Assembly (NCBI GenBank): GCA_008360955.1
Contig: LUCM01004235.1
Coordinates: 1 to 64,000, forward strand
DNA from: Fasciolopsis buskii
Taxonomy: Eukaryota; Platyhelminthes; Trematoda; Plagiorchiida; Fasciolidae
Reading direction: 5' to 3'
Length of the DNA stretch: 64,000 nucleotides
The notes below the pieces were generated by a model that made no database searches, had not been told where the DNA came from, and saw nothing but the letters and a program-made list of their open reading frames with translations. Positions 10,801 through 23,046 of this stretch are shown here, piece after piece. Positions within the stretch are counted from its first letter, which is position 1; each line of letters begins with the position of its first letter. The translations under genes and the position numbers were made by a program.

Positions 10801-13541
10801 TTGGAAAATAATTGGAAATTGAGACAATGTTTCGACATGAACACTGTGCATTCGATGATAGATAATGTGTGTACGTGTTAGCAAATTCAAGAACATTCTT
10901 GCGGTAGACGGTAGATGAACTGGAAAGTCTACTTTGTTTGTGGACATGTAATACCCAGTTACACTTTGGCAGTTGTATTTACGGCCAGGAGGATGGAGTA
11001 GTAATTGAATCGTCTTTTGATATTACATTAGCGGATATTTTTATGGCAATAATAGAAAACCGTGCGCTTTCTGAACAAACCGACATAATGACGTTTACAA
11101 GTGATATGATATTAATTAATATGCGCGCATAATTCCACCATAAATCCTTGTGATATTCTGTCGCATTTCAACTAATATCATGAAGATCCAAGACATCTTT
11201 AGTAATGGAATCCATGCCATTCTTAGATGTATTCATATCAAGCCGTAAAGATGGCTTCCTTCACAAATCCGTATATGAACAGAAAACAAGTATAGGGCAA
11301 CACATGTTACCAAAGTTTTGCTAGGACAAAAGTGAAAAAGGAAACCCTTGTACAGTGCTTAAAAGCAGAGCTGTTGTCATATGCACAACAAACAAATTTC
11401 AGATTACCGAATAACTAATGTCTCCGAAGAACGGGCACCCCCGAAATTTTCACGAAAACAAATGTGAAAATTAACAGAAATAAATTTGATCTTCAAAGAA
11501 GCCTCAAAAAAAGCTATATACTTCTCCGTTCCCTCTAGAGAGGATATCATGGCAGACATGTTAGGTGGAGGGCTTCAGACAGCATTCAGAAAAAACAAAT
11601 TCTCCTAGTAAACTGCTAAATTGTCACCATCTTGACCAGTTGTCCTTTTACAGTCGAAAGACAGGCCGTATAGATTTAACCTAAACATTTGTGTAGCAGT
11701 ACAATTTGACTTGTGGTACACGTTATTCAAGTCGAGCCAGAAAAGATTGCCCTATTCCGAACATGGGACGTTTATGTGATTACGATCACAAAGCTCCGCT
11801 GGAAAGGAGTATTTAAAAAGCGGGAAATTTGATTCATACGGTCATTATTTAGTATGTGTTGCCTCTGATACTACCGTGATTTGTTTATGGGCATTAGGTC
11901 GATGTCTGTCTCATAGATGAGAATTGATTTTTATAGACCCTCGAGAAAATTGGAGATCAGCCAAAAGCAGCGTTTATTGGAATCGTAATATATATAGATA
12001 TATACATATATGCATAAAAATAAATAATAATGCAAAACAGCGTAAAGGATTGCAAAACGAAACTACTCACAAATAAGGGCACAATGAGTCTGATTTGCTA
12101 GATGTGACATGAAATCTTTGGGGTATTTGCAATTAACGTGCGACACTATCCCATAGCCTTGCTCGCTCAGATTTTCCAATCCAACCTGAATGATACGTTA
12201 AACGTTTGTTACCGAATATCACAGATGGCCGCTGATTTTTACTTGGGATTAATCCAGCTTTGTAACTGTGCGATCAAACGCTAAAAGTACGTTATTGTAG
12301 TCATAATCTCCGACCAAGACAGTTCTTAATGCTGCTATGAAAGGAACGATATCTAAAGTAGATCACTATGTACTTTGTAAGTTGTGATCCGTCCAAACCT
12401 GCCAGAAATATATTTAAGCTTTAATCTGTAAAATGCAATTTCGGGACGATAAACCCAGTATAATTAGACTTGGCGTTGCCAATGAAAATGCAATTGAGAA
12501 TTACAGTAAGTTTCTTATTGAACCAGGTCGAAGTAACGAAACTATTAGATTTTGACTGCATCGAAACCGGCATTATGTATTAGTTGTCATTACGAATCAC
12601 GCTTGAGCGTTCATTTTACACTGAACTGTTCCGTACAATTTGGCTACGTAAACCAAATGTTCCGACAGTCGATTCATGCAGCGGTAAATTACACCCATGT
12701 GCATCTATGAAGGTGAATCATTTACAATAAGCGGAAGCTCAGCAAAATGTGAAATGACCTCCGTGTGAACAATACTATCCTATGGAAGAAATTGTGTCTG
12801 GTTCCGGTTAATGTCAGCTAATTCGGCTGTTTGTTCCAAATCTCCACAATTTGTCTGTGCCTTGTGTTTCCTTAGGTATCACACATTGGTGCGCGCGCTG
12901 CAAGTCACACAATTCACCTTATTCCTTGCATCAGTTCGACACAGAGTAATTGCTGAAAAACAAAAATTCAGGCCAGAAAATGTTCCACGGGTAACAAATG
13001 TGCCATCGAGAATTTGCTGTTTATCTTCCATTAGCCTGACATACGACTAAAAGCTAACTTCACGCGTCCAACGGTCCCCAACATGCAGATAGTGTATTAG
13101 ATAAAAACCATATCCATGTTTTTTGCCCAATAAGGAATATGACTGAACAAATACATATTTCACGATAGTTTCCAACGTGCGAAATGTGACTGGGGAGAAA
13201 CATGTGAGAAAATCATCATCGTGCAACAGTTTCTTTTAGTTTTACCAACAAGTTCATGTTTGAGGTCTGGCCCTCTCTCGCCTACTGTTTTATTCTGATG
13301 GAAAATTGATTCAGAATATTACCAAGAGTTTGAGCAGAATAACTGAGGAATTATCGATGTTTCAATCACAGTAGTTATTCATTCTCAGGACCGGGTTTAC
13401 AAGCGAAAGAAATTGTTTGCAGTTTAAGTAGTTAAACGGTGTAGGCTTATTTTTTCGTCTCTCTCCACGTCATGTTTGGCTTCATTATCACTATCTATAC
13501 TTGCGATTTTAGGGTTAGTTCGAGCTAACAAGATGCTATGA
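7871..13541. other. No recognisable gene (5.7 kb)
   Basis: AT-rich sequence with short open frames on both strands. The longest are 9,532-9,834 and 9,813-10,118 on plus, and 10,509-10,844 on minus. None carries a motif I recognise or a clear pair of splice sites. A short AT-dinucleotide run lies near 11,986-12,010 (ATATATAGATATATACATATAT). A 72-codon frame at 8,057-8,275 and an 80-codon frame at 12,811-13,050 are unassigned. Confidence 0.35.
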
Positions 13542-13781
13542 CTATGGAATCTCATCCTCCTCTGTTGCTAGTGCTGTGCAGCTATCCGAAAACCATGTAC
13601 TGTGGTTCCGGTTTAGACAGGAAAGATGGATGTAAACCTTCAGGGCTTCATTGCACGTGTATAATCCACAATGGAGGACATTGGAGTTATTAGGATCAGT
13701 GGTGTGAACTTCGGATCTGATGTGAAGTGCGATTGTCTGGTAGCATTTTATTTTGAAGTCATTTGATTTGTTGACGGGCAT
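13542..13781 (-). CDS. Candidate exon, Cys-containing, ATG start, 79 codons
   Basis: From an ATG at 13,781 the minus strand is open for 79 codons to a stop at 13,542, and it is open a further 12 codons upstream of the ATG. The product is hydrophilic with six cysteines spread through it (KCYQ, LHCG, YTCN, LSCLN, DSCT), one NHS glycosylation-type site, and an acidic end (EEDEIP). That composition suits an extracellular module. No signal peptide and no strong acceptor are visible. It could be a last exon. Unassigned. Confidence 0.25.
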   Translation of the reverse strand: MPVNKSNDFKIKCYQTIALHIRSEVHTTDPNNSNVLHCGLYTCNEALKVYIHLSCLNRNHSTWFSDSCTALATEEDEIP

Positions 13782-13913
13782 TTTTGCATTGTTCTGTTTT
13801 GCAAGATTGTGGTTTTAGTTTGTCTGCACGTTTGTTCACCCTACTGTCCCGTAGACAACTTACAGCAAAACATGTAACTGCAACTGTTTTGGTCCTGTAA
13901 ACACGGAGAAATT

Positions 13914-15149
13914 TTGCAATGTGTTGCTTATTCAAAGAAATCTAGCACACCACAAGTGCCAAGTACCGCCCTGATTGCATCCGAAACGACCGACCCCTAT
14001 ACGATCCTAATGGATAATAATCAGACAGTATATTTCCTGATCTGTGTGTTTGGGAGGGGAGAGTTGGATTTCTCCATTAGTTCATGCCTGATTAACTCTC
14101 GCACGTAGTTGAATATGGAATGCCACAAAATGAAACACCCTTTCACTATGCTGTCAACAAACTGATCTTATTCCAATCGCACGTCTATCTGATTGCCGAC
14201 CTTTTCCATAACTTTGTTTCCATAATTTGTTATGCATTCAACTGAAAATGTTTTTGTTCATTTTCTGTCACATTCAATAAATAAATGTGCATTTCTTTCT
14301 TTCCCAAAATATTTTCCACAATCCAATTTTCAGCCACCGTTCGACATTTCTTTGCAGTCTGTCAGTTCGCTAATCTACTCGTCCTGCTCTCTTGACACTT
14401 CGAGAATTATTTTGAGAATTGCCGCACAGTAAATGCTAAACCAGTTAAAGCATACGTTTCCTGTCCGACTTAATGCATAGTATTTTTGCTAGAGTTCAGG
14501 CTGTTTTGCTCACGAGTTTATTAGACGTGGGAATAGCGGCTGACATCTATATGAAAGGTACAAGGATGCATGACTAACGTTGAAAGAAATTTGACTTTAC
14601 CTATAAGTATTGTTTAAATTTGAAAAATTAGCAGCCACTCAGGAGAGTTGCACAGTTTTCTTTGGTTTGGCTGTAATTAAATGTAGCTGGACAGAATTTA
14701 TTGATGCTAAGAGACGAGACCATATTTAATAAATACTAACTAGACCACGGTTAGCAGATGAAAAATATTGGTGATATTTTTATCTATGCTTATCGGGCCA
14801 CATTTTAGTGGGGTGTGTAACCGATTTATAGTTTATACTGTTCTGTGACGAGAAAACAGTTAAATGACTAATTTTCAAGAAAATCTCAGCAATATTTGAA
14901 CAACATTGTCGATCTTAGCACGCGACTGTGATACGTTTCAATGAAAGTCTCTTGTTACAATCAGGTTCAACTTCAGGCTGGTTTGCGTAGGCAACCGTCC
15001 GATGAGAACCACGGTGACAGACGGCTAATTTACACATGAAGCCAAATACTATATACTGGGGTAATCCTCGTGATCAGAAGATATTCTGCAACGGAAGTGA
15101 AGGAGAAATTTGGGCAGATACTAGTTTGTTGGTTCTTCTTTTACAGAGC
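13914..15149. other. No recognisable gene (1.2 kb)
   Basis: Short plus-strand frames at 13,914-14,108 and 14,232-14,432 only. The right part, from about 15,150, may already be decayed 3' sequence of the LINE that follows on the minus strand. Confidence 0.3.
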
Positions 15150-17600
15150 GAGTTCTGAAGTCCTCAGACAAAAGAAGAATCAAAGAAAGAAGTTCGCAAA
15201 TGAGAAACAGAAACCTGATGGCAATGACTGACTGAATTTGCGCCAGAAGAGCAGCTCGCAGGAGCAGGAACTGCTAAGGAAAGTAGGAAAGAACAAAAAA
15301 CAGTAAAAACGGCACGAAGCCCTAGCCCGGACGTGACTGTGGGTCGGATTTGAGCTTTGCACAATGAAATATGATTTGGAGTGAAGAAACATTTGGTGCG
15401 GCACAGTAAGCTAATATTGTGCGCTGCGCGAGAATCAGGCTCAGATACGGAAGAGTACTAGCATGGTACGGAAATATTGGATCAACAAAGGATAGGAACA
15501 AACTCTGGGGAACCCAAAACAGATGTTGGGAGAATGAATGATGTTTAAGTGAAATTAGAATAAGACAGATTTTGAAAGCATTGAATTTAACAGGGCTTTT
15601 GGAACCCCGGGCTGAGACGTTCAGGATCGGAGTTTAGAGATACACTGGCAAAAAGCCGTCCCCATTGATGTTGGTGTTTGCATGGCGAGCAGTGGAGTAG
15701 GAAGAAGAACAATTGTGTCATCGGCAAAAGAATAGATTGGTTTGGAGGTGGTGAACAGAAGTTCATTAGCGAATGTCAGAAAAAGGGTGGGCACATAGTG
15801 AACCTTTGGGAAGGCCAAGATTTACAAGAAATGGCTGGGACATGACTCCATAAACTTGACCGGAGCTGATTTGCTTGGGCATTAAACTTGATGTCCACGA
15901 TAGAAGAGACAATGAAAACCCCAACGTGAGCATTGTCGGCAGAGGACCTTAAGGGCAAACACTGTCGAAGGTATTAAGAGGGTAAAACGAGTCTAGATGT
16001 GTTGCTCCATGGTTTTCAAGAGAATCCGACTAGGAGTGTAGGATAGAGATACTTTGGTTGGCGTTTTATTGGCGAGATCAGAAACCATAGTGGCAGTTGC
16101 TCAGTAGTCCTTCGTGCTTGGGGAACTAACACAGTTCGTCGTCGATGAGAGTTTTAAATGCATTCGACACTATAAATGTGAGGGAAGTGGGGCAATATCT
16201 GTTAGGGTTAGAAGGATCACCGCCTTTAGGGATAATGGAAATCTCGACGAATTTCTGTAACTTTGGAAAGATAAGAAAATTGAGGGGAAGACAGAAGAGG
16301 CGATGTAGAAGAAGAGCCAACACATTTTAAGGATAGTGAGTGCAACTTTGTTCAGACCGGGTGGTTTAAAATAATTCACAGAAAGCTGTGCTTGGAGGAT
16401 CTTCCTGGTGTCGACGAGGGTCAGAAAGGAAACGATAGAAGGAGTGGAAGAGACGGAGGTGTAGAACAAGTTGGCAAAGTAAAATTTGAGGCAAAACGAG
16501 AATCGAAACCCCAGCTTTCTGGTGCGGTTCACAAAGGAGATCAACAGAACAATAACACAAGGGGTGAAATTAGAAGCGCAGAAATTGGGGGAGACCGCTT
16601 CAGCAATGGACTTGGACGTCCGGCTATTGGTGGTGGACAGCAGCAGACGTTCTGCTCTGCAAAGAGCGAAAAGCTGTTTGGTTTTATGCCATTGGTGAAC
16701 ATATATCCCCAACTTGCAGGAGGCTGCGATGAGAGGCGACAGTGGGCGAGCGGCAGCAGTGGTCATGTTTCGATCGCTTCAAACGTACAGCCCAATCGCA
16801 AGCGTCATTAAACAAATCGGGGTCATTTGGGTTTGCCTAGTTTGGAAAAGTGAAGAATAACAATATTCATACACTGAATGTCTATGTTGGTAAAGTTGGA
16901 AATGGGTGTAGAAACGTACGAAGGAATGCAACGGTCATTCCAGAATTGGGCGGATGAAAAGTCACGGAGGAGGAAGGAGGGTTGTGGTTAATTAAGCCAA
17001 CGGAAACAATGGTCTAATAAGCCAATGATCGGAAGAATAGATATATTCCAGTAGAGGAGAGTAAATTGAAGAAAAGATCAAGAGTACGAATACGGTCGCC
17101 AGTTCGATCACGTATACGTATGGGAAGATTAGTTAGCTGTTAACGCCGGGGAATTGTTGAGTCTCGTGCCCCATGACCGGAATGTCAGAGGAGTGTACCA
17201 ACCACTCTCAGTTATAAACAATGAAATCTGAGATCTTATTGTGAATTTTCGATTTGTAACAAATATGTCTTCAATGCCCGAAGATAGCAAATCAGAAATG
17301 GAAGAGTAAGCATTGTTGGGGAACGATAATTGACCAAGAATTAAAGATTGAAGTGATTTCAAACACATGCATTGAAATCGGTGGTTAGAATAGTCAAGGT
17401 TTGGTATCCAGCATGCGGCAGCTGTGATGCCCAGAAGCAGAAGCGACTGCTGTGAGACCAAAGTTAACATTACCATGTAAGTGAACTCTTGTCGTATAAT
17501 GAATGTGTGCACGACGAATACCAAAGTTACGGGATTTAGACTGCCAACTGGACGCACTATTAAAAAGGTACAGATTGGTAACCTCACTGAAGTCTGCCAT
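15150..17600 (-). mobile_element. Jockey/CR1-type LINE, endonuclease plus reverse transcriptase, decayed
   Basis: This is the most complete element in the window. Reading on the minus strand, the first recognisable part is the AP-type endonuclease: FQCMCLKSL near 17,350-17,380, SSGIEDI, then EWLVHSSDIPVMGHETQQF (17,139-17,207), then PIRIRDRTGDRIRTLDLFF (about 17,065-17,120). The linker follows, and then reverse transcriptase: IPKGGDPSNPNRYCPTSLTF (about 16,180-16,230), LLSNCHYGF, PKGSLC near 15,795, and the catalytic FADD at 15,718-15,729, within YSFADDT. A VKFNAFK block follows near 15,560. Such elements nick target DNA with the endonuclease and prime reverse transcription there. Stops (for example after DELC near 16,126) and several frame changes inactivate it. 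The 3' end below about 15,440 is vague. The 198-codon frame at 16,170-16,766 belongs to it. Confidence 0.87.
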
Positions 17601-17637
17601 CCACATGGGGCCGCTACAATGCACTCATATTAGCTAG

Positions 17638-17925
17638 TTAGGATCTGAGCTTGAACACTTGCAAATGACTAGTATGAACGATCGCCTCGAAGCTACAGTC
17701 ATGCATAAAGTTACGGCCGTATGCGGTCGGTTGATCATGGGTGCCTGAGTGTCGTCGTTCTGTCACGTGTGCGTCAGCTGTTTGAACGTGAACTAGAGAC
17801 GGATGGACTTGGCATTCCATCAAGGACGTGACACGTAAGTACCACACAGCACAATAGATCGCCACCCTGCAAAGAAATCCACTTTTGGTTTTTTTATTCG
17901 TCCTACCTTTAACCTCGGATTGCAC
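17638..17925 (-). other. Unassigned open frame in a GC-richer patch, just 5' of the LINE
   Basis: A 95-codon minus-strand frame with CG-rich composition, His- and Arg-rich (for example TERRHSGTHDQPTAYG), directly upstream of the endonuclease part of the element at 15,150-17,600. It may be the 5' region of that element, or an independent dispersed repeat at the insertion point. I recognise no domain. Confidence 0.2.
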
Positions 17926-18311
17926 GCACTCATCAGTTTCATTTTTGATGCCATCTTACACACACCGTAGAGTCGAGTTTCATGTCACGTGCATACTCCC
18001 GCTAAGTCTTCCTGTTGATTCTATTATTATCTTTCATAGAAGCCAAATAACCAGAACCATCCCTATCAAAAATATATAGAATTTCCAATTTTGTTGTCTT
18101 TCACTATTTACTTGTCTTTCCTGAATATTGCATTGTCCTTATCCGGATTTCCTAACTTAAATGCTATTATAAATGGTAGACAGTCTGCTGACATATGTTC
18201 CACCCAAATGAAATTTAATTTCGCCATTCATGATCATTCAGTGAAATCTTATTTTCCGTGAAGAAACTTTAACCACTCAGCTGTCACGAAAACGGTCAAT
18301 GAACGGAAACT

Positions 18312-18409
18312 ATGCCGGTCAACTTCTATTATAACGCATTTGGCCTTCCATTGATGCGCAAATCCATGGTAAACTGGCATTCAGAACACTTAACAAGGAG
18401 AGTGAAAAC
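18312..18409 (+). CDS. Candidate first exon, ATG to consensus donor
   Basis: An ATG at 18,312 opens 32 codons plus two bases, ending at GAAAAC|GTGAGTT (donor at 18,410). The encoded start, MPVNFYYNAFGLPLMRKSM, is followed by a basic LTRRVK. Codon content looks coding, but the exon is too short to assign. A second candidate exon lies 130 bases downstream, although its phase does not join directly to this one. Confidence 0.25.
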
Positions 18410-18539
18410 GTGAGTTCATCCTCTGTTGATCATAATAGTCGAGACAGTGATGCCATTCGATCTCCAACATTCGAAATTGATTTCCAATATATTCAGGGCG
18501 AAATCAGAAGTCTTGTTTCAGTATGATTGAGGTGAATAA

Positions 18540-18699
18540 ATTATTCCGAACAAGGCTTTATTTCGTAAAATTCAAACCACCAATGGTCAGGTTGTGTCAT
18601 TTTCACTGGTAGGCGTCTACCGTCACTCACGGGTGCGGGAAATTCTGTTCCAGTTCCACAAAGCCAACTACAGTAGTCGCGTTCTGCTCGCTGCCAATG
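18540..18699 (+). CDS. Candidate internal exon ending at GTACGT donor
   Basis: Open from just after a stop at 18,537-18,539 for 53 codons plus one base, to CCAATG|GTACGTTTTC. The residues are strikingly protein-like, with GQVVSFSLVGVYRHSR and REILFQFHKANYSSRVLLAA. No good polypyrimidine acceptor exists in this frame; the nearest AGs leave a stop or a weak AACAAG. It is either an exon of an unassigned gene or a remnant of one. Confidence 0.25.
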
Positions 18700-21086
18700 G
18701 TACGTTTTCATGTTTTTTTATATAATAAGTTTGGGGATAAATCACTTAATCTATTCCGGTGCAGCTTCACAGAAGCTTGCCTAAATCTATTCTGAGGTTT
18801 ACGTTCGTCTTAATCTAATGGTGAGCTCATGTGCGCGATACACCGAATTTCGTAGGTTTCATTTTGGTTCACTGCGTTCACCACTGTCTTAGTAGATTTT
18901 TCTTTCTAGCCCAGTTTATCAAGGTGTTGTTGCATACACTGTACAAATCTGCTTTCCTAAAGATTTTATTCGCGCAATTGGAATTCTCCAAATGATTTGC
19001 TCAGGGGGTCCTGTAAAGCGGCGACTTGTCTCGGACAATACACTTATCTGCAACACACACTCCGGCTCTCAAATCACTTTGGTCATGAATACTAGAAACT
19101 AAAACATATGGTAAGTAAGCCCAGACGGATTTCAAGACATGCATTCAACAAGACAAAGTTTGTGCCAATTTTTGTATCCTCATTCCCTCGCCTGTCTTAT
19201 GGTTCGTTTCCTAGGGCTGGTGCCAACTCATTCAACATTTGGTACGTACTCTGAGGACAACCAGGTATAGTGAAGTTTCGGGGTTAAACAGTGATTACAA
19301 TCATTTTTATGGGTCGATATACATTAACAAAGGAATGAAAATGTAATGAATTCGCAATGATTCAATAAATTTCGGTGTGTATCAGATATATTCAGACCAC
19401 TTTTCAGGAGAACATGCAAAAGAAAATGAAAGTATAATCCGAGACTGTTCTAATGAGTAACTAATTTTATTGTAGGAATAGAAAAACGAAATACCTAATT
19501 GACTTCATACGTGGGAGAAAAATTTTGAGATACTTCTTCTGGCTGCAAACCCACCAGAAAATAACTAAGATCAGTCACAATTCAGTCGAGCTTGGTTGTA
19601 GATAACAATCACGTTTAATTGGTCCAACGTGGAGAAAACATGGCACAGAATTAAATCAGGTGCCTAGGATATTTCGGACAGCGCACAGGACAATTTCAGT
19701 GGGTATCAGAAAATCTGTTTGAATTTTTCAATGTCAGGCATCCTATGGTTGGGAACAGTTGGAGCCGATGACCTTCTACTTACCTGGTAGACTTTCGGTC
19801 CAACTAAGCGTCCAGATCATGTATATCGAACGCAAATTCCACAAGTGGAACAACCTTCAGCGAGTCGGGTTATCTGAACAGTGTTAGATAAGGCAGATAC
19901 TAGTTCGGTTCAGTGACCACATGTCATGTTGTGAGAGCTGCAAGACGAAAAGTGACCATGCAATAAAAGTTTCCAAGTTCATAATTGACGACAGCCCAGA
20001 ATCATGTGAACCCGTGGAACCGATTGGGGCTTCGTTTTCAACCGGTCGCACGGTAGCAAACACCCAGCTCAATGTTCACAAATTCGATCTGACATTTACT
20101 GGCCTCTGATTTCCGGAAACATTTTAACCAGCGCATTCCCATGATAATTAAATACCTATAACTAGATGCACATCGGTTTACGCTAGCTTGATCACTTGTA
20201 AGCATGTTCTCACGGTTGTAGAACCATGTGATTATCAATGAGGAAGATTGCAAGCGATGTCCTATGTCAGTACACCATGTTTGCCGTTAAGACCATGATA
20301 GTAACCATATACATTACGAGAAATATTTGGCATCTAGACCTCCAATTCTGTGAGGGGACGAAATAATAAAATTTTAGATATTACGTCAATAGCTTCATTG
20401 ATGAAACTGATACCCAAACGGAATTATTACGGGGAATCGAAAACATTGCTTCCATAAATACATCGCAGTCTCTCGAATCCTATGCGAATGAAACAAATAG
20501 CACTGCTAGGTTTGGTCATTTCAACACCGAAATTTGTTGCATGGTATTCTCTAACTTCAGACTGTCAGTCATGTGCAATCCAGGACTTTACCCCATTTTG
20601 ATTAAGACTCAGCTTTCATGTCAGAATATGCAAAATGGTCTCCACATTTACATCTGCTCTACAAAGCAAACATAGTCAAAGCGAGGCTGGAAAACTGTAT
20701 AACCTTACAGGAAACAAAGCCTCCGTTTGACCGTTTAACGTCGTACACTGACTGATGTTTTGTAACATTACGGCCATAAATTAATAAACTCCAGTCCTTT
20801 GTTAGCTGGATACGTGGGTTCCCTGAGTGCTTCCCTCTTGTTTAAAAAGCCGCATAAATCATTTGTTATCTGGTGGAACCCGATCGCCAGTGTTGTTATT
20901 TATTGCACACCGCGTTCGTTATGTAGTCATATTCAAACCAGATGCGGAGTAATTATAAAGCATAACTCGTCTGATAATTTAGAGAACCACTTATTTGACA
21001 GTACACCCAGGAATGATCAAACGCGTTAGCCCGTTTCAAAATACATCACTGACAATTTACTGTGGAGGAAGTTGTTTCGGTTCTCC
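18700..21086. other. No recognisable gene (2.4 kb)
   Basis: Short frames only. The plus frame at 19,921-20,109 (Cys- and Asp-rich start MSCCESCKTKSDHA) and the plus frame at 20,799-21,029 are protein-like but lack paired splice sites. Near 19,216-19,240 a 26-base stretch sits between CGTTTCCTAG and GTACGTACTC and could be a very small exon. Confidence 0.3.
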
Positions 21087-21299
21087 CTATCTCCCCGCTA
21101 ATCCGAATTTATTGGATTCTGCCACTGAAGTCTCTCTTTTGCTAATGTCAAGTTTAACTATGTGCACAGATTTTGTGTCATCGAACTCATGGAGAAGGAT
21201 GATCACAATAAACAAGACAATGAAGAGGAGGAACAATATGCAGACCTCACCACACATGCTCGCTTTTCCATTCTCTTCTCTATGCCATCGGCGATTCAT
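21087..21299 (-). CDS. Candidate exon, single-pass membrane anchor, 70 codons
   Basis: From an ATG at 21,299 the minus strand is open for 70 codons. A basic, hydrophilic N-terminus (MNRRWHREENGKASMCGE) is followed by a clean hydrophobic run, VCILFLLFIVLFIVIILL, of about 18 residues. A charged segment follows, with DDTKSVHIVKLDISKRE. This is the layout of a type II signal anchor, as in Golgi enzymes, but a short region cannot show the family. The plus strand is also open over part of it (20,995-21,369), which lowers confidence. It may be a first exon whose donor I could not fix. Confidence 0.28.
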   Translation of the reverse strand: MNRRWHREENGKASMCGEVCILFLLFIVLFIVIILLHEFDDTKSVHIVKLDISKRETSVAESNKFGLAGR

Positions 21300-21369
21300 G
21301 GAGATTCCTCGTTCTTCTGTGAGCTTGAAACGACACCCTTCAGTTGTCCAAACTGAATCAAAGGGTTAA

Positions 21370-22933
21370 CGTAGGGGTTTTTACCCCCATTCTGGCAAAA
21401 TGGCTTGAATCACAATGCTGTAGGACTATTTGAAGGTCACTCAACCCATTTGAAAGCGGCACTTGATCGCTCAGTTAATGTCCCTCGAATGGACCTAAAC
21501 ATCCTAGGTGCCTAGTACACCTTTTCCAAAAACCTCGATGATCTTTACATTGTATGCTCCATTCTCTGACAGTCACTGTTTTTCAGTCAGGATTTAGCCA
21601 TCCCCTCTCAGAATGCTAACCATGGACTTGTCAACCCGCAGAAGGTGCTACACATTCGCCCTCCTTTTCACACTTTTGTAAAAATACCTGTGAAACGAGA
21701 GGGCAGTGTGTAGAAAATCCTCAGCAGAAGCTTTATGAGACAGGTAGTCTGGGAGTACATCCAGAAGTGTTCAGGTCCAGTTGCAGACTCGAGACTGGTG
21801 GTAACCATCCCCGACAATAATGAGTCATTTGCAGGCCCCTAAGGTTATCGGAAGCACCTGACACTAGAATGACAAGAATCAACAAAGATGACACTGAAGT
21901 ATAGTCAGTTAGATTTCCGTTACTCGGTACTGTTACTTAAAGTGTCTGTTGACTCCCCCAAATGATGTATCTAAGGTCAGTCGAATGCCGGCAATAAAAA
22001 GATCAAACGTCAACCGACAGAGAGGATCTAGAGTCATTTAATGACTATACACAAGCTCTACATAAGTATTTAGTGGAAAGGTCGTTCCATTCACTACGAC
22101 ATGGCTTCATTCCCATACGAGCGGGGAGGCTTAGTCGTGTTAGTTAATATGTTTGGGGCTACCCGACGAGATTTCGTATATGAGTAATTTACGGGAATAC
22201 TGTTGTATTGTCTAAAAATTTTTCCGTTTCCCTATGGTATGGTTGATTCAGTGAGTTCTTGCGAGACGTTCGTTGTCCCAGCGTGGTATTCATAGGTCAC
22301 TTCATGTCTTCGCAGGAGAGTTGGTTCAACCTAGACCGGAAATGCAACCTTCTGTTGGCACAGGTCAACTTGCTTTTTTTACCATATTCAAATTGATTTA
22401 CGATTTAAGGAGAAACCCATTGTTGAATGACACCTTGGATGGGGATTGTTAAGGAAATTCAGGTACGAGCAAGCTTGTTTCAGTCTGGTTTGAAGCAGCG
22501 AACATGGAGGTGGTTGAAGAAAACTATGGAGGAAGGAAGGCGCTCAGCTTAGCAGTTCTGGGCAAATGGAACACCAGGAAAAAATTTGACACTTCAATAG
22601 GAAGTTGTTTGGTGTACCTGGTACCTGAGCGCAGGAAGAGCGTACTAGGAATGAAGGTAGAGGATCCGACGAAGCGACCTACAAAGAACCAAAGCCAAAC
22701 TAGTAGCGGTGGAAAGGAGACAGGAAGACAACCGTTTGAAGATTAATCAATGATCGTAGATAGGATAACAAGGAGGAATCATCAGTCGGTCGCATGGTCA
22801 TGCTTTGAATCTGATTAGAAAAAGATAAGACGTAACTCCCGTGTTAAAACTAGAACAATCTGAGGTTTAACCTAGAACAGAAGATTGACAGTAATAAATA
22901 AAAATTTGGCACAAAATAGCAAATCAATTTTAG
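21370..22933. other. No recognisable gene (1.6 kb)
   Basis: Includes a plus-strand frame at 22,504-22,746 starting with an ATG (MEVVEENYGGRKA) with a polar C-terminal part. It is unassigned and lacks splice consensus. The rest is sequence without long frames. Confidence 0.3.
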
Positions 22934-23046
22934 GCAGAGAAGGGGATGCTAGTCGAGATATGAAAGTGGACCACTGCTTGCGATGTTTACCCGAGTGTCA
23001 GCAGTGTCTCTATTTAGGAAGGGAAGTTGACAACAAGCACATTGAG
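22934..23046 (+). CDS. Candidate exon of a DEG/ENaC-type channel extracellular domain
   Basis: A 113-base stretch lies between an acceptor (AATCAATTTTAG) and a donor (ATTGAG|GTAATG). It is open in one frame, giving two bases plus 37 codons. It contains HCLRCLPECQQCLYLG, that is C-x2-C-L-P-x-C-x4-Y. Degenerin/ENaC-family sodium channels, pickpocket-type channels especially, carry C-x2-CLP-x-C-x4-Y at this spacing in their Cys-rich extracellular region. These channels are trimers gated by peptides, acid or force. No other diagnostic exon (transmembrane 1, or the GxS pore region) was found nearby, so the call rests on one motif. The frame continues on both sides (22,885-23,154). It could be a chance Cys cluster. 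Confidence 0.35.

Noticed and set aside
16392..16811. 139-codon plus-strand frame as a gene
   Set aside because: It is the antisense shadow of the Jockey/CR1-type element on the minus strand.
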